A stretch of 64,000 nucleotides of DNA from Paraburkholderia bannensis NBRC 103871 (GTDB lineage Bacteria > Pseudomonadota > Gammaproteobacteria > Burkholderiales > Burkholderiaceae): NCBI RefSeq assembly GCF_000685015.1, contig NZ_BAYA01000027.1, forward strand, positions 1 through 64,000. The letters run 5' to 3'. This document shows positions 1 through 8,291 of the stretch, one piece after another. The notes below the pieces were generated by a model that was given only the letters and a program-made list of their open reading frames with translations, was not told the DNA's origin and did no database searches. How positions within the stretch are numbered: the stretch's first letter is position 1; the number at the start of each line of letters is the position of its first letter. The translations under genes were made by a program, and so were the position numbers.

Positions 1-37
1 CTAAGCTGGTCGCTGTTTGATTTCCTGTGAGATTGAT

Positions 38-679
38 ATGAGCAAAGCGATCGATTACCTCAACCCGGTGCTTCCCGCAGGCCTGCGGCGCGTGGCCATG
101 CCAGTGATCGACGCGACGCCGGCGACGCTGGAGGGCTACGGCAAACTGGTCGCCGACCCGTCGCAATGCGAGGTGGAAATCGTGCAGTGGCCCGCTGCGG
201 GCACGCGGCCGATCGATGCGGGTACGGGCAACGAAGCGGGGACGACGCAAGGTGTCTTCGTCAGCGAATGGCGCGGCGACATTCTCTATGGCCGTAACGA
301 GGCAGTGGGCGGCCACTATGTGCTTGCGTACGCAACGGAACCGGAGCAGGCAAGCGAGGCGCACGCGCGCAAGCCAGAGCGCATGTTGCTTTGGCATGCG
401 AACTATCATCCTGACGGCGGGCAATTGTTTTTTCCGCTCGACCGCCGCCCGTTCTATGTGCCGCTGGCCTTACCCGGCGACGATATAACGCCGGAGAAGT
501 TCGTGTGTTTTCGCTTCGATGGGCAGCACGGACTCTATATTCATCCGGACATCTGGCATGAAGGCGTATTTACGCTAGAAGGCACGCAGCGCTTTTTCGA
601 CAAGCAGGGCGCTGTCCATGCGCGTGTGTCCGTCGAATTCGCGGCTGAATTTGGCTGCCTGCTGGAGGCGGCTATCTAA
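38..679 (+). CDS. Ureidoglycolate lyase-family cupin protein
   Basis: The 213-residue product resembles the ureidoglycolate lyase (AllA-like) family, which releases urea from ureidoglycolate in purine and allantoin breakdown in the cytosol. The best-matching part is the C-terminal half, where a cupin-like core carries GLYIHPDIWHEGVF and then a run ending RVSVEFAAEFGCLLE. The ATG at 38 is preferred over an in-frame TTG at 17 because family-like sequence begins just after it. It is longer than E. coli AllA (about 160 residues). The next gene is convergent and only 22 bp away. No allantoin-pathway gene is next to it in the window, so the substrate is inferred from the family only, and another cupin-type lyase is possible. 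Confidence 0.7.
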   Translation: MSKAIDYLNPVLPAGLRRVAMPVIDATPATLEGYGKLVADPSQCEVEIVQWPAAGTRPIDAGTGNEAGTTQGVFVSEWRGDILYGRNEAVGGHYVLAYATEPEQASEAHARKPERMLLWHANYHPDGGQLFFPLDRRPFYVPLALPGDDITPEKFVCFRFDGQHGLYIHPDIWHEGVFTLEGTQRFFDKQGAVHARVSVEFAAEFGCLLEAAI

Positions 680-701
680 GCGGCAATCCAGGCCCCCAAC
701 G

Positions 702-1382
702 TCAGCCGCCCAGCGCAATGATCGATGCAGTCAGCACGGCGCCGAGCAACGTCATGGCGAACCCGGCTTTCATCGCGCCCGCGCCGGTATAGCGCCCGAG
801 CGCAAAGCCCGCGCCGAACAGCATCGCAAGCGTGAGCACGCGTGAAATCACGAGCGCCGTGACGTGATCCTTGACGAGCAGGAAGGGCAGCGCAACCGGA
901 AACGTCGATACGACGACCAGCAGAAAAATGCCGAGCGCCCCGACAAGGTCAGCGCGTTGCAAATGCGCGCGCGGCGGCAACGTGGGCGCTGCGGCGAGAC
1001 GCGCGCGGATCTGTTCGAGTTCGGCATCGTCGACGAGCGGCGCCAGCGCTTTCGGCAGTGCATCGCGCAAGGCCCGCACGGCGGCGGCGCGATCCGGCTC
1101 GCGCCTGACGGTCAGGGCGAGCGTCAGGCGCTGCCCGCGATCGGCGAGCGTGCGCACGAGAAACATGACGGCGTCAGCGAGACCCCAGGCGAGATTGCAG
1201 CCGAGCGCGGCAAGGAACAGCTTGCGGCCCGCGTCCTCGCCTGCCGTAACGGCCTTGATGGCGCCCACGAAGGTCAACGCCATGAACAGCCCGAAGCAGA
1301 GTTCGGTCACGCGATCGACCGTGTTGAGCACCGGCTCGCGTTGTTCCTGCGTGGCGGGCCGGGGCGGCGTCGTGGTGGTCAT
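702..1382 (-). CDS. VIT/CCC1-like integral membrane protein
   Basis: A 226-residue membrane protein. An N-terminal pair of membrane segments (ELCFGLFMALTFVGAI, then LAALGCNLAWGLADAVMFL) is followed by a charged soluble stretch and three C-terminal hydrophobic segments. The N-terminal part resembles proteins annotated as VIT1/CCC1-like (iron/manganese transporter) relatives in proteobacteria, but I see no confirmed metal-binding loop, so transport activity is a guess. The ATG at 1382 (MTTTTPPRP) is chosen because the upstream extension is Arg-rich and looks non-coding. It is convergent with the cupin gene and shows no operon partner. Confidence 0.55.
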   Translation of the reverse strand: MTTTTPPRPATQEQREPVLNTVDRVTELCFGLFMALTFVGAIKAVTAGEDAGRKLFLAALGCNLAWGLADAVMFLVRTLADRGQRLTLALTVRREPDRAAAVRALRDALPKALAPLVDDAELEQIRARLAAAPTLPPRAHLQRADLVGALGIFLLVVVSTFPVALPFLLVKDHVTALVISRVLTLAMLFGAGFALGRYTGAGAMKAGFAMTLLGAVLTASIIALGG

Positions 1383-1532
1383 AGGGCCTCGTGCGTGAGG
1401 AGATGAGCGGCTGCGCCTTGGCGTTTCGGACGTACAGGCGTAAAAGATACGCCATTGCGCGCAAGGCCAGGCCGCTCGTGGTACGACGCACCGCACGACT
1501 TGCCATCCAAGACCCGGATCGGGACTTTCGCC

Positions 1533-2459
1533 TCATGCAAGCGGAATATAAATATCGGTCTGCCACTGATCGTGAGGCGTTTCGGGAAACACGCTCAGGT
1601 AGTGAAAGAACAGCGGCTGGTCGCGCAGTTCTTCTCCGCTTGCGGGCAGCCAGTCGCGATAGACCGGATAGATCGTCTCGCCGATATGCTCGGTCGAGCC
1701 CACGTGCCGCACGACTGCGTAGCGGCCACCTGCAATGAACAACTCGCGGACGCTGTAGCTATTGGGCGCAACGGGCTCGTCGATCTCGCCGCAGATGTCG
1801 AAGCGGAATGCCTCGGCGGGCGTCGTGTCCGGGTTGCTACGCGGGATGCCGAACGTCCGGCTCGTTGCGACGGGCGACTGGCCGCTCTGTTTGCGCCAGT
1901 CGATGAACTTGCGCACGCTTTCGTTGACGAGCCCGGTGGGCCCGCAGTGTTCGAGCGCGGCGACACGGGTCTCGGCAAAATCGAGAATTTGCACTTGCAT
2001 GGTCAGTTTCCTTGAAAGGTAGGGGACGACAAAATTCGCACTCCAGACCTGCCAGGCCGGCCGCCGCCGGAATGCACTGGGCGACGCCCCGAATGCACGC
2101 TTGAACGCACGGCTGAAGGCTTCGGGACTGTCGAAGCCCGCGTCGAACGCTGCATCGAGCACCGAACAGCTTTCCCTCCCGGCCAGGCGACGGGCTGCCT
2201 GGCGCAGGCGCATCAGCTGCACGTAGCGTGCGACGGGCATGCCCACATAAGCCGCGAACTGGCGATGAAAATGGAACTTCGAGAAGTTCGCGATGCGGCT
2301 GAGTGCGTCCACCGAGAGGTCGCCCTCCAGGTTGGCGTCGATGTAGGCGAGAATCGCTTCGAAACGCTGTGTATAGGTGCGGGTCGCGTTGGCTGGGAGC
2401 TGCATAAGCGGCGGGTCGTGGTTGTGCGAATGAGGCCATGGTCGGCCATCTGCTGACAT
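1533..2459 (-). CDS. AraC-family regulator with GyrI-like effector domain
   Basis: A two-domain regulator of 308 residues. The N-terminal part is an AraC/XylS double helix-turn-helix (YIDANLEGDLSVDALSRIA, then AAFDAGFDSPEAFSRAFKRAFG with the usual P-x-x-FR ending). The C-terminal part is a GyrI-like/SOUL-type small-molecule binding domain (GPTGLVNESVRKFIDWR to the YSV-region and QTDIYIPLA end), the same layout as Rob and SbmC-type regulators that sense hydrophobic or cationic compounds. The start may be the ATG at 2459 or the ATG at 2405 just before the HTH. It is divergent from an MFS permease at 2700, with about 240 bp between, which suggests it controls that transporter. Confidence 0.85.
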   Translation of the reverse strand: MSADGRPWPHSHNHDPPLMQLPANATRTYTQRFEAILAYIDANLEGDLSVDALSRIANFSKFHFHRQFAAYVGMPVARYVQLMRLRQAARRLAGRESCSVLDAAFDAGFDSPEAFSRAFKRAFGASPSAFRRRPAWQVWSANFVVPYLSRKLTMQVQILDFAETRVAALEHCGPTGLVNESVRKFIDWRKQSGQSPVATSRTFGIPRSNPDTTPAEAFRFDICGEIDEPVAPNSYSVRELFIAGGRYAVVRHVGSTEHIGETIYPVYRDWLPASGEELRDQPLFFHYLSVFPETPHDQWQTDIYIPLA

Positions 2460-2699
2460 CGTGCCTAGCCGAACTTGCTCGATTGTTCGATTGCTCGCGA
2501 TGTATTGCGCGAAAGCGAGCGAAAGCCATGCGCGGCAAAGTTTATCGGAAGCGACACGCAGTTTTCCAAAAGCGCCAATGACGTTTGCATTCTGGCTGCA
2601 TGCCGTTCTTCTTCTATTGCACCGCTTAATGGCGACCTCTACTGGATCGAACGGCAGCGCCGCGCCCCGCGACGCTGCTGTTCCCAATCAGAGGACGTC

Positions 2700-4148
2700 A
2701 TGCGAATTGCTTCCGCTTCTCCCGCCACGGAATCCCGTGCGAGCGCCGCTGCGCGGCTTGAGCGCCTGCCGTTTTCCGGCTATCACAAGCTGATTTTCAC
2801 CATCATCGCGCTGGCGTTTTTCTTCGATTCGGTCGATCTCGGCACGATGACGTTCGTGCTGGGCTCGATCAAGAAAGACTTCGGGCTCTCGAACGCCCAG
2901 GCGGGGCTGGTGGCCAGTTCGAGCTTCTTCGGCATGACGCTGGGCGCAGCCGTTGCGGGGCTGCTCGCAGACCGTTTCGGGCGGCGGCCGGTGTTCCAGT
3001 GGAGCATGGTGCTCTGGGGCGTCGCCTCGTATCTGTGCTCGACGGCGCATGACGTGAACATGCTGATCGTCTACCGCATCCTGCTGGGCTTCGGCATGGG
3101 CATGGAGTTTCCGATCGCGCAGGCATTGCTTTCCGAATTCGTTCCGGCGGCAAAGCGTGGCCGCCTGGTCGCGCTAATGGACGGATTCTGGCCGCTTGGC
3201 TTCATCACAGCCGGGATCGTTTCGTATTTCGTGCTGCCGGCGCTGGGCTGGCGCACGGTGTTTGCGCTGCTCGCCATTCCCGCAGCGTTCGTGCTGGTCG
3301 TGCGCCGGATCGTGCCCGAATCGCCTCGCTGGCTGGAGCACCGCGGGCAGGAGGCCGAAGCGGATCGCGTCGTCGCGCAGATCGAGGCCCGTGTGATGCG
3401 ATCCACGGGGCTGGCAAGCCTGCCCGCGCCTGCGCGCCTCGCACAAGCCGTGCCGGTGCGCGGACGCAGCGCATTGCGTGAAATCTGGAGTCCTGAGTAT
3501 CGGCGCAGGACGGTCATGGTGTGGGCGCTCTGGTTCTTCGCGCTGCTCGGCTTCTACGGGCTGACTTCGTGGCTTGGCGCGCTGTTGCAGCAGGCGGGTT
3601 TCGCGGTAACGAAGTCGGTGTTGTATACGGTGCTGATTTCGCTGGGCGGCGTGCCGGGTTTTCTGTGCGCGGCCTGGCTGGTCGAGGTCTGGGGCCGCAA
3701 GCCGACGTGCGTCGCCTCCCTGCTGGGCGGTGGCGTGATGGCCTACGCGTATGGACAGACCGCATTGCACGGCGCGAGCATCCCGATGCTGCTTGGTACG
3801 GGCCTCGTGATGCAATTCTTCCTGTTCGCGATGTGGGCCGCGCTCTACACCTATACACCCGAACTTTACGGCACCGGCGCGCGCGCGACGGGTTCCGGAT
3901 TCGCCTCGGCGATAGGCCGTGTCGGCTCGTTGATCGGCCCCTATGCGGTGGGCGTCGTCTTGCCGCTCTTTGGCCAGGGTGGGGTATTCATGCTGGGCGC
4001 GCTGTCGTTTGCCGTCGCGGCGCTGGCTGTCTGGACGCTCGGCATCGAAACAAAAGGCTTGTCGCTCGAAGCGCTCACGTCATCTGACGCGGACGCACCC
4101 GCCATGCAGGCAGCGCGCAACGAGGTCTGGAAAAAGGGGATGAACTGA
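2700..4148 (+). CDS. MFS transporter (metabolite:H+ symporter type)
   Basis: The 482-residue protein has about twelve membrane segments and the MFS signature after TM2 (GLLADRFGRRPVF), a second conserved stretch in TM4 (RILLGFGMGMEFPIAQALLSEF) and PESPRWL in the central loop, as in sugar/organic-acid symporters of the inner membrane. The long in-frame extension upstream of 2700 is rejected because it overlaps the divergent control region and lacks membrane features. The adjacent AraC/GyrI gene suggests substrate-induced expression. The substrate cannot be read from the sequence. Confidence 0.85.
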   Translation: MRIASASPATESRASAAARLERLPFSGYHKLIFTIIALAFFFDSVDLGTMTFVLGSIKKDFGLSNAQAGLVASSSFFGMTLGAAVAGLLADRFGRRPVFQWSMVLWGVASYLCSTAHDVNMLIVYRILLGFGMGMEFPIAQALLSEFVPAAKRGRLVALMDGFWPLGFITAGIVSYFVLPALGWRTVFALLAIPAAFVLVVRRIVPESPRWLEHRGQEAEADRVVAQIEARVMRSTGLASLPAPARLAQAVPVRGRSALREIWSPEYRRRTVMVWALWFFALLGFYGLTSWLGALLQQAGFAVTKSVLYTVLISLGGVPGFLCAAWLVEVWGRKPTCVASLLGGGVMAYAYGQTALHGASIPMLLGTGLVMQFFLFAMWAALYTYTPELYGTGARATGSGFASAIGRVGSLIGPYAVGVVLPLFGQGGVFMLGALSFAVAALAVWTLGIETKGLSLEALTSSDADAPAMQAARNEVWKKGMN

Positions 4149-4149
4149 T

Positions 4150-4180
4150 ATTGGCCGCTGAATTGAGAGGGCGGGCCAAT
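4150..4180 (+). terminator. Weak hairpin after the MFS gene
   Basis: Inverted repeat attggcc / ggccaat with a 17-nt loop starts 2 bp after the MFS stop codon and is followed by a pyrimidine-rich cctttcc tract rather than a clear T-run. It could be a weak terminator or an mRNA 3' stabiliser. Confidence 0.3.
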
Positions 4181-4300
4181 CCTTTCCGTTGAAACGCGAG
4201 GTAATGATCCGAGTTTTTCCAGGGTGGATCCGCATGGCTGCCGAGGCTTATTGTACGAACACGTTACAAGCTTCGCTGCTCCGCCACGGAGAAACCCGCC

Positions 4301-4735
4301 ATGAAAAAAATCCAGATCGTTGTTGCATCCCTCGCCTTGACGGCGGCCGTTTCACTGCAAGTGCGCGCCGACGAGCCGCTTCCCCCTGCGCCTGGCCAAC
4401 ACGCGCCCATGTTTATGGGCGACCAGGGGCCGGCTCGTCCGTTCCCTGGCCCGGACTTCGACGTCATCAACGATCTTGAGCAGCTGCGCCGGCTGTATAG
4501 CCTGTCTGGACGGCCCGGGGATATCGTCGAGGTGTATCACGAAGTGCTCGACAAGTCGCACAATCCCGTTGTGCGTCGCTACGCCTACGACTCGCTCGCG
4601 CGCGAACAGCTGAAACCTGCGGATCCCGCAGCGGCCATTGCCACGATTCACGCAAGCCTGGAAGAAGATCTCGAACGCGCCAACCGCAAGCCGCGCGCCG
4701 AAGACGCCCAGAAGCAGGCAGCGCCCCATCCTTGA
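4301..4735 (+). CDS. Small exported protein of unknown function
   Basis: The 144-residue product begins with a clear Sec signal peptide (MKKIQIVVASLALTAAVSLQ) with probable cleavage near VRA-DE. The mature part has a Pro-rich N-terminus and then a helical, charged region (DFDVINDLEQLRRLYSLSGR onward) with no cysteine and no domain I recognise. The helical spacing resembles repeats of small periplasmic adaptor proteins, but that is impression only. The ATG follows a purine-rich tract (cacggagaaa). The next gene is an ABC ATPase 144 bp downstream and is not obviously co-transcribed. Confidence 0.65.
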   Translation: MKKIQIVVASLALTAAVSLQVRADEPLPPAPGQHAPMFMGDQGPARPFPGPDFDVINDLEQLRRLYSLSGRPGDIVEVYHEVLDKSHNPVVRRYAYDSLAREQLKPADPAAAIATIHASLEEDLERANRKPRAEDAQKQAAPHP

Positions 4736-4879
4736 ATTGCTGACAAAAACTTTCCCAAACTTTCGCGGCGCGGCGCGCGATATCGGTGCCAGTACCGCTA
4801 ATCCGCATGGCTGTGACGGAGGATGAGTTACCATCGCACGAAAAATTCCTGTTTGATTTTTCGTTAGATTCACTCATCC

Positions 4880-5491
4880 ATGCTCCGATTCGAAAACCTC
4901 GGCAAACGCTACGGCAAGCACGTTCTTTTTCACGGCCTCAATTACACGGCTGGCAACGGCTGCGTGGCGCTCTGCGATGAAAACGGCAGCGGCAAGAGCA
5001 CCTTGCTGGCGATTCTCGCCGCCGCGCTGGACGCCGACGAAGGCGAGGTATGGCTCGCGGGCCATTCACTGCGCACCGACCCGCTCAAGGCGAAAGCGGC
5101 CCTCGCTTACGTACCCGAAGACTGCATGGACTACCCGCAGGAGACGGGCCGTGCATTTCTCGAACTCGTGGCGTCGGCCAGGAACACGACCGTCGACAGC
5201 CGTGCACTCGACCTGGCGAACCGGTTCGGACTCGCACCGCATCTGGACAAGCGTTTCGAGCAAATGTCGCTGGGCACGCGCAAGAAGCTGTTCCTCACGG
5301 CGACGTTGATCGGTGCACCGGCGGTCGTGATCGCGGACGAACCGGGTAACGGCCTGGACGCGCCCGCGCGTGCGGTGCTGGTCGATCTCTTCAAGACACT
5401 GGCCGCCGATCGCACGGTCTTCTTTTCGAGCCATGACCTCGCGCTGGCGCGTGCCTGCGAGGCAAAGATGATCAGCTTCGCGGATATGTGA
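4880..5491 (+). CDS. Orphan ABC transporter ATP-binding protein
   Basis: A 203-residue ABC ATPase close to the CcmA/ABC-2-type group. The Walker A is CDENGSGKST, with Asp-Glu where most family members have Gly-Pro. The signature is MSLGTRKK (a degenerate LSGGQ), Walker B is VVIADEPGNGLD, and a switch His is present in FFSSHDLAL. No permease gene lies on either side, so it may serve an unlinked permease or act as a soluble regulator. The gene stands alone between a small exported protein and a convergent Sfp-like gene. Fold assignment is firm, function is not. Confidence 0.8.
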   Translation: MLRFENLGKRYGKHVLFHGLNYTAGNGCVALCDENGSGKSTLLAILAAALDADEGEVWLAGHSLRTDPLKAKAALAYVPEDCMDYPQETGRAFLELVASARNTTVDSRALDLANRFGLAPHLDKRFEQMSLGTRKKLFLTATLIGAPAVVIADEPGNGLDAPARAVLVDLFKTLAADRTVFFSSHDLALARACEAKMISFADM

Positions 5492-5591
5492 GTGAGGGGC
5501 TTGTTGGGCGGCGGTTGAGTGGCATTGCTATGAGTGTCACCAAAGCAATGATTTGAGCGCTGAGGCAAAGCGCCCCCACACCGCCGCGCCT

Positions 5592-6185
5592 TCAAAACGT
5601 CCGGTTGAGCCACCCATACGCATGAAGCGTCGACGTCGAAAGCGGCGTGGCAATAGCGGCGCTGATATTGCCGGGCATCGGCAGGTCGATGACCTTGAAC
5701 GCATTCCCGTCGTCGTCCTGCGTCACCGACATTGCGCCGATCCGTTGCGTGCGCAACGTTTTCACATAATCGACCGGCTGCGCCAGCAATTGCGATGCGC
5801 ACGCGGCGCGCGCGCTCGCGAGCTTGAGTTCGGCGCCCGCGTTAGCCGTGTCCGGCATCACGGTTTCCAGGCCGAATGCATCGGCGCCCATGCCGAGCGT
5901 GATCCAGATGCCCGCGAACGCAATGCGCAGCGAAAGCGGCGTCGCGCAGTCCGGTTCGTGCAGCACCGGTTGGCCGTGGGCATCGTCGGAAAGCGTGATC
6001 GTCTCGGGCGCCTTGTCGAGCGCATCGCCAAGAATGCGGCGCAGCGCGACGCGTGCAATCGCGTAGCGTCGCGCCAGTGAGGGATTGCGATGGTGGCGCA
6101 TACGCGCCAGTTCGTCGCGCGAGAGCCACAGCGCCGCTTCCTCGCGGCTCAAATGATCCCAGCTCGCTGCGAGCCGCCAGATCAT
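5592..6185 (-). CDS. Sfp-like 4'-phosphopantetheinyl transferase homologue, probably inactive
   Basis: The 197-residue protein has the architecture of Sfp/AcpT-type phosphopantetheinyl transferases: an N-terminal RYAIARVALRRIL helix, then an HGQPVL segment matching the GKP motif, and a C-terminal end typical of the pseudo-dimer. The catalytic motifs are missing. Where N-L-S-H-S is expected it reads LSLRIAF, where G-x-D-x-E is expected it reads FGLETV, and no W-x-x-K-E-A motif follows. The start is the ATG at 6185 (MIWRLAASWDH). A longer in-frame form could begin at 6383, 4 nt after the nitroreductase stop, but its extra residues look non-coding. It follows a nitroreductase with a possible Fur box, so a link to siderophore synthesis is inferred. 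Confidence 0.6.
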   Translation of the reverse strand: MIWRLAASWDHLSREEAALWLSRDELARMRHHRNPSLARRYAIARVALRRILGDALDKAPETITLSDDAHGQPVLHEPDCATPLSLRIAFAGIWITLGMGADAFGLETVMPDTANAGAELKLASARAACASQLLAQPVDYVKTLRTQRIGAMSVTQDDDGNAFKVIDLPMPGNISAAIATPLSTSTLHAYGWLNRTF

Positions 6186-6386
6186 CAGTTCGCCGCTGCG
6201 GGGCAGGGCGTGCTCCTTGCGCGTATGCAGGCCCGCGCGGTGCGGAATGAACTGGAGACCGGGCGTCGCGTAGATGGGGTGTGACGGATGGAAGCCGCGC
6301 GTGGCTCCCGCATGCGATGTGTCCCGCACGCGTCCTCCTTGTGGGTGTGATGGTGTGGCTGGCCTGCGCGTCGCGCGGCGCAATGC

Positions 6387-7055
6387 TTATTGCGTGGCCG
6401 CGCTGGTTGCGCCCGACCATTCGCGCACATAGTCGGTGTGGGGTGGTCGCGATTTTTCGGCGGCCGTTTCCGGCGGCGTGCCGACGAACAGGAAGCCGAG
6501 CACGCGCTCGTTGTCCGCGAAGCCCAGCGCATCGTGGACGCGTGCGTCGTAGCTGTCCGCGCCGGTGGCCCAGAATCCGCCGTAGCCCAGCGCGTGGATC
6601 GCGTTGAGCATGTTCATCGTCGCGGCGCCGAGCGCGAGCACCTGCTCGACTTCGGGAATCCCTTCGCTGTGCGAGATCGACGCCGCCAGTGCGATTACGA
6701 GCGGCGCGGCAAAGGCCCGGTTGCGGCGATGCGCGTGCGCCTCGCGGGGCGAGTCCGGCGTGCGCGACGCCGCGATATCGACCAGCACGTCGCCCAGCGC
6801 GCCGCGCGCCTCGCCGCGCACGACCACGAAGCGCCAGGGCCGCAGCTTGCCGTGATCGGGCGCGCGCATCGCGGCGTCGAAGATCAGGTCGAGTTCCGCG
6901 TCGCGCGGCGCCGGCTCGGCGAGCGGCCAGTGCGAGCGGCGCGAGAGCAGCATGTCGAGAGCCGCATCGGCTCGGGCCTGATCAGATGAGCTGGGCGAGG
7001 GCGACGTGGCGTTCGAAGCGGTGACGGTCGAAGAAGCAGGCGCGGAAGTCGTCAT
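6387..7055 (-). CDS. Nitroreductase-family FMN oxidoreductase (YdjA-like)
   Basis: The 222-residue protein matches the single-domain YdjA-type nitroreductases. It begins with an RRSHWPLAEP motif (FMN phosphate-binding Arg), followed by APDHGKLRPWRFVVV and a C-terminal GYGGFWATG stretch and LGFLFVGTP, all standard for FMN-dependent NAD(P)H reductases of quinones or nitroaromatics. The ATG at 7055 is chosen because the upstream extension covers the promoter. It is first in a leftward unit with the Sfp-like gene. A Fur-box-like sequence lies about 65-80 bp upstream, so iron control is plausible, and a role in flavin or ferric reduction is possible. Confidence 0.8.
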   Translation of the reverse strand: MTTSAPASSTVTASNATSPSPSSSDQARADAALDMLLSRRSHWPLAEPAPRDAELDLIFDAAMRAPDHGKLRPWRFVVVRGEARGALGDVLVDIAASRTPDSPREAHAHRRNRAFAAPLVIALAASISHSEGIPEVEQVLALGAATMNMLNAIHALGYGGFWATGADSYDARVHDALGFADNERVLGFLFVGTPPETAAEKSRPPHTDYVREWSGATSAATQ

Positions 7056-7119
7056 GAAGATCAAAGGCAGGCAGGAAGACTCAAGAGGGTCTCTATGATC
7101 GTCAATTTTTTCCGTAATT

Positions 7120-7138
7120 GCAAATGATTCGCATTCAT
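7120..7138 (-). promoter_or_regulatory. Possible Fur box upstream of the nitroreductase gene
   Basis: The core aatgattcgcatt sits in a Fur-like arrangement with an A/T-rich flank, 65-83 bp upstream of the nitroreductase start. By eye it agrees with the 19-bp Fur consensus at 11 positions. This is a pattern match only. Confidence 0.4.
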
Positions 7139-7285
7139 GTAAAGACATGGCGATTCTGAACGGCATCGTGCGACAGGCGTGAAAGGCCGTGCCAGAGCGG
7201 CTTTGGCTGGGCTACAGGCGATCCGGAAATATTCGAAGGCGCGACGCATCGCTGGCAGCTCTAGAAGCTGCGCGCGCTGCCAGTT

Positions 7286-8107
7286 TTATTGCACTGGCTG
7301 CGCCGCGTCCGCTTCCAGCCTGCCGCGATTGCGCAGGAAGCGCTGCGGCGTCTCGCCCATCGCGCGCCGGAACATCGTGATGAAGGCGCTGGAGTTGCGG
7401 TAGCCCAGCTCGGTGGCGATCGTCGAGACCGGCATGCCCTTGGCGAGCCGCGAAATCGACTCGACAAGCCGCAGCCGCTGCCGCCACTGGCCGAAGGTCA
7501 ATCCGGTTTCGTCCTTGAACGCGCGTTCGAGCGTGCTCTCGCTCGCACCCACGCGCATGCCCCAGTCGTTGAGCGGCGTGCTGTCGGCGGGCGCATCCAT
7601 CAGCTGGCCGCAGATCTGTTGCAGGCGGCGATCTTTCGGCAGCGGCAACAGGCCTTCGGTGGCCAGCTGCGCCTCGCGCATTTCCTGGATCAGCAGCGGA
7701 TCGATCAGCGCGGAGCGGCGCTCGGCGTTGCCGTTCTGCTGGTCGAGCACGAGCGCCGCCACCAGTTCGTGCAGCAGCGACGAAATCATCAGGACGTGGC
7801 AATCGCCCTCGTCGCGCGGAGCGACATCGACTTCGAAATAGACGGTGTACATCACCGCAGGGCTGACCGCCTGCAACTCGTGGGCGACCAGCGGTGCGAT
7901 CCACAGCCCCCGGTAAGGGCCGAGCGTCCACGCGCCGTCGGGCGTGATGACGCGCAGCACGCCGCGCGTCGTATAGACGAACTGCGGCTGCGTATGGGAG
8001 TGCCAGCTTTCACTATCGCCTAACTCAAAGTTATAGCGCTTGGCGATGACAGGGCGCTTGAGATAGCGCCGCTGCATACCGTTAAAGCGTTGCCAGATCT
8101 CGGTCAT
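7286..8107 (-). CDS. AraC-family regulator with N-terminal cupin
   Basis: A 273-residue regulator. Residues about 20-90 form an AraC_binding cupin (WHSHTQPQFVYTTRGVLRV, then GPYRGLWIAPLVAHELQA). The C-terminal third is a double HTH (WGMRVGASESTLERAFKDETG, then IATELGYRNSSAFITMFRRAMGETPQRF). It is divergent from a TonB-dependent siderophore receptor gene, the usual place for an AraC regulator of siderophore uptake. Because that receptor is now truncated, the regulator may have lost its main local target. The ATG at 8107 fits the start of the conserved region. Confidence 0.85.
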   Translation of the reverse strand: MTEIWQRFNGMQRRYLKRPVIAKRYNFELGDSESWHSHTQPQFVYTTRGVLRVITPDGAWTLGPYRGLWIAPLVAHELQAVSPAVMYTVYFEVDVAPRDEGDCHVLMISSLLHELVAALVLDQQNGNAERRSALIDPLLIQEMREAQLATEGLLPLPKDRRLQQICGQLMDAPADSTPLNDWGMRVGASESTLERAFKDETGLTFGQWRQRLRLVESISRLAKGMPVSTIATELGYRNSSAFITMFRRAMGETPQRFLRNRGRLEADAAQPVQ

Positions 8108-8226
8108 TTTGTGAGCTACTGAGAAAAGTATCGCAAGACCGTCAAATTTAGACGGTTTCGCGTAGCTATTTGACAGGACGTCGGCGAAACACAGGCCGTA
8201 TTCTATCGTCCTCGCGCCGATTTACG

Positions 8227-8252
8227 AATGACAATAGTAATGATTCTTATTT
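8227..8252 (+). promoter_or_regulatory. Possible Fur box upstream of the TonB receptor
   Basis: A/T-rich run aatgacaatagtaatgattc continuing ttattt about 40-65 bp upstream of the receptor ATG. The core aatgattcttatt resembles Fur sites upstream of siderophore receptors, with 13 of 19 consensus positions by eye for the best register. Pattern match only. Confidence 0.4.
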
Positions 8253-8291
8253 GTACTGAGGCCAAACTTAAATTTTGAAAGGGTGCGTGGG

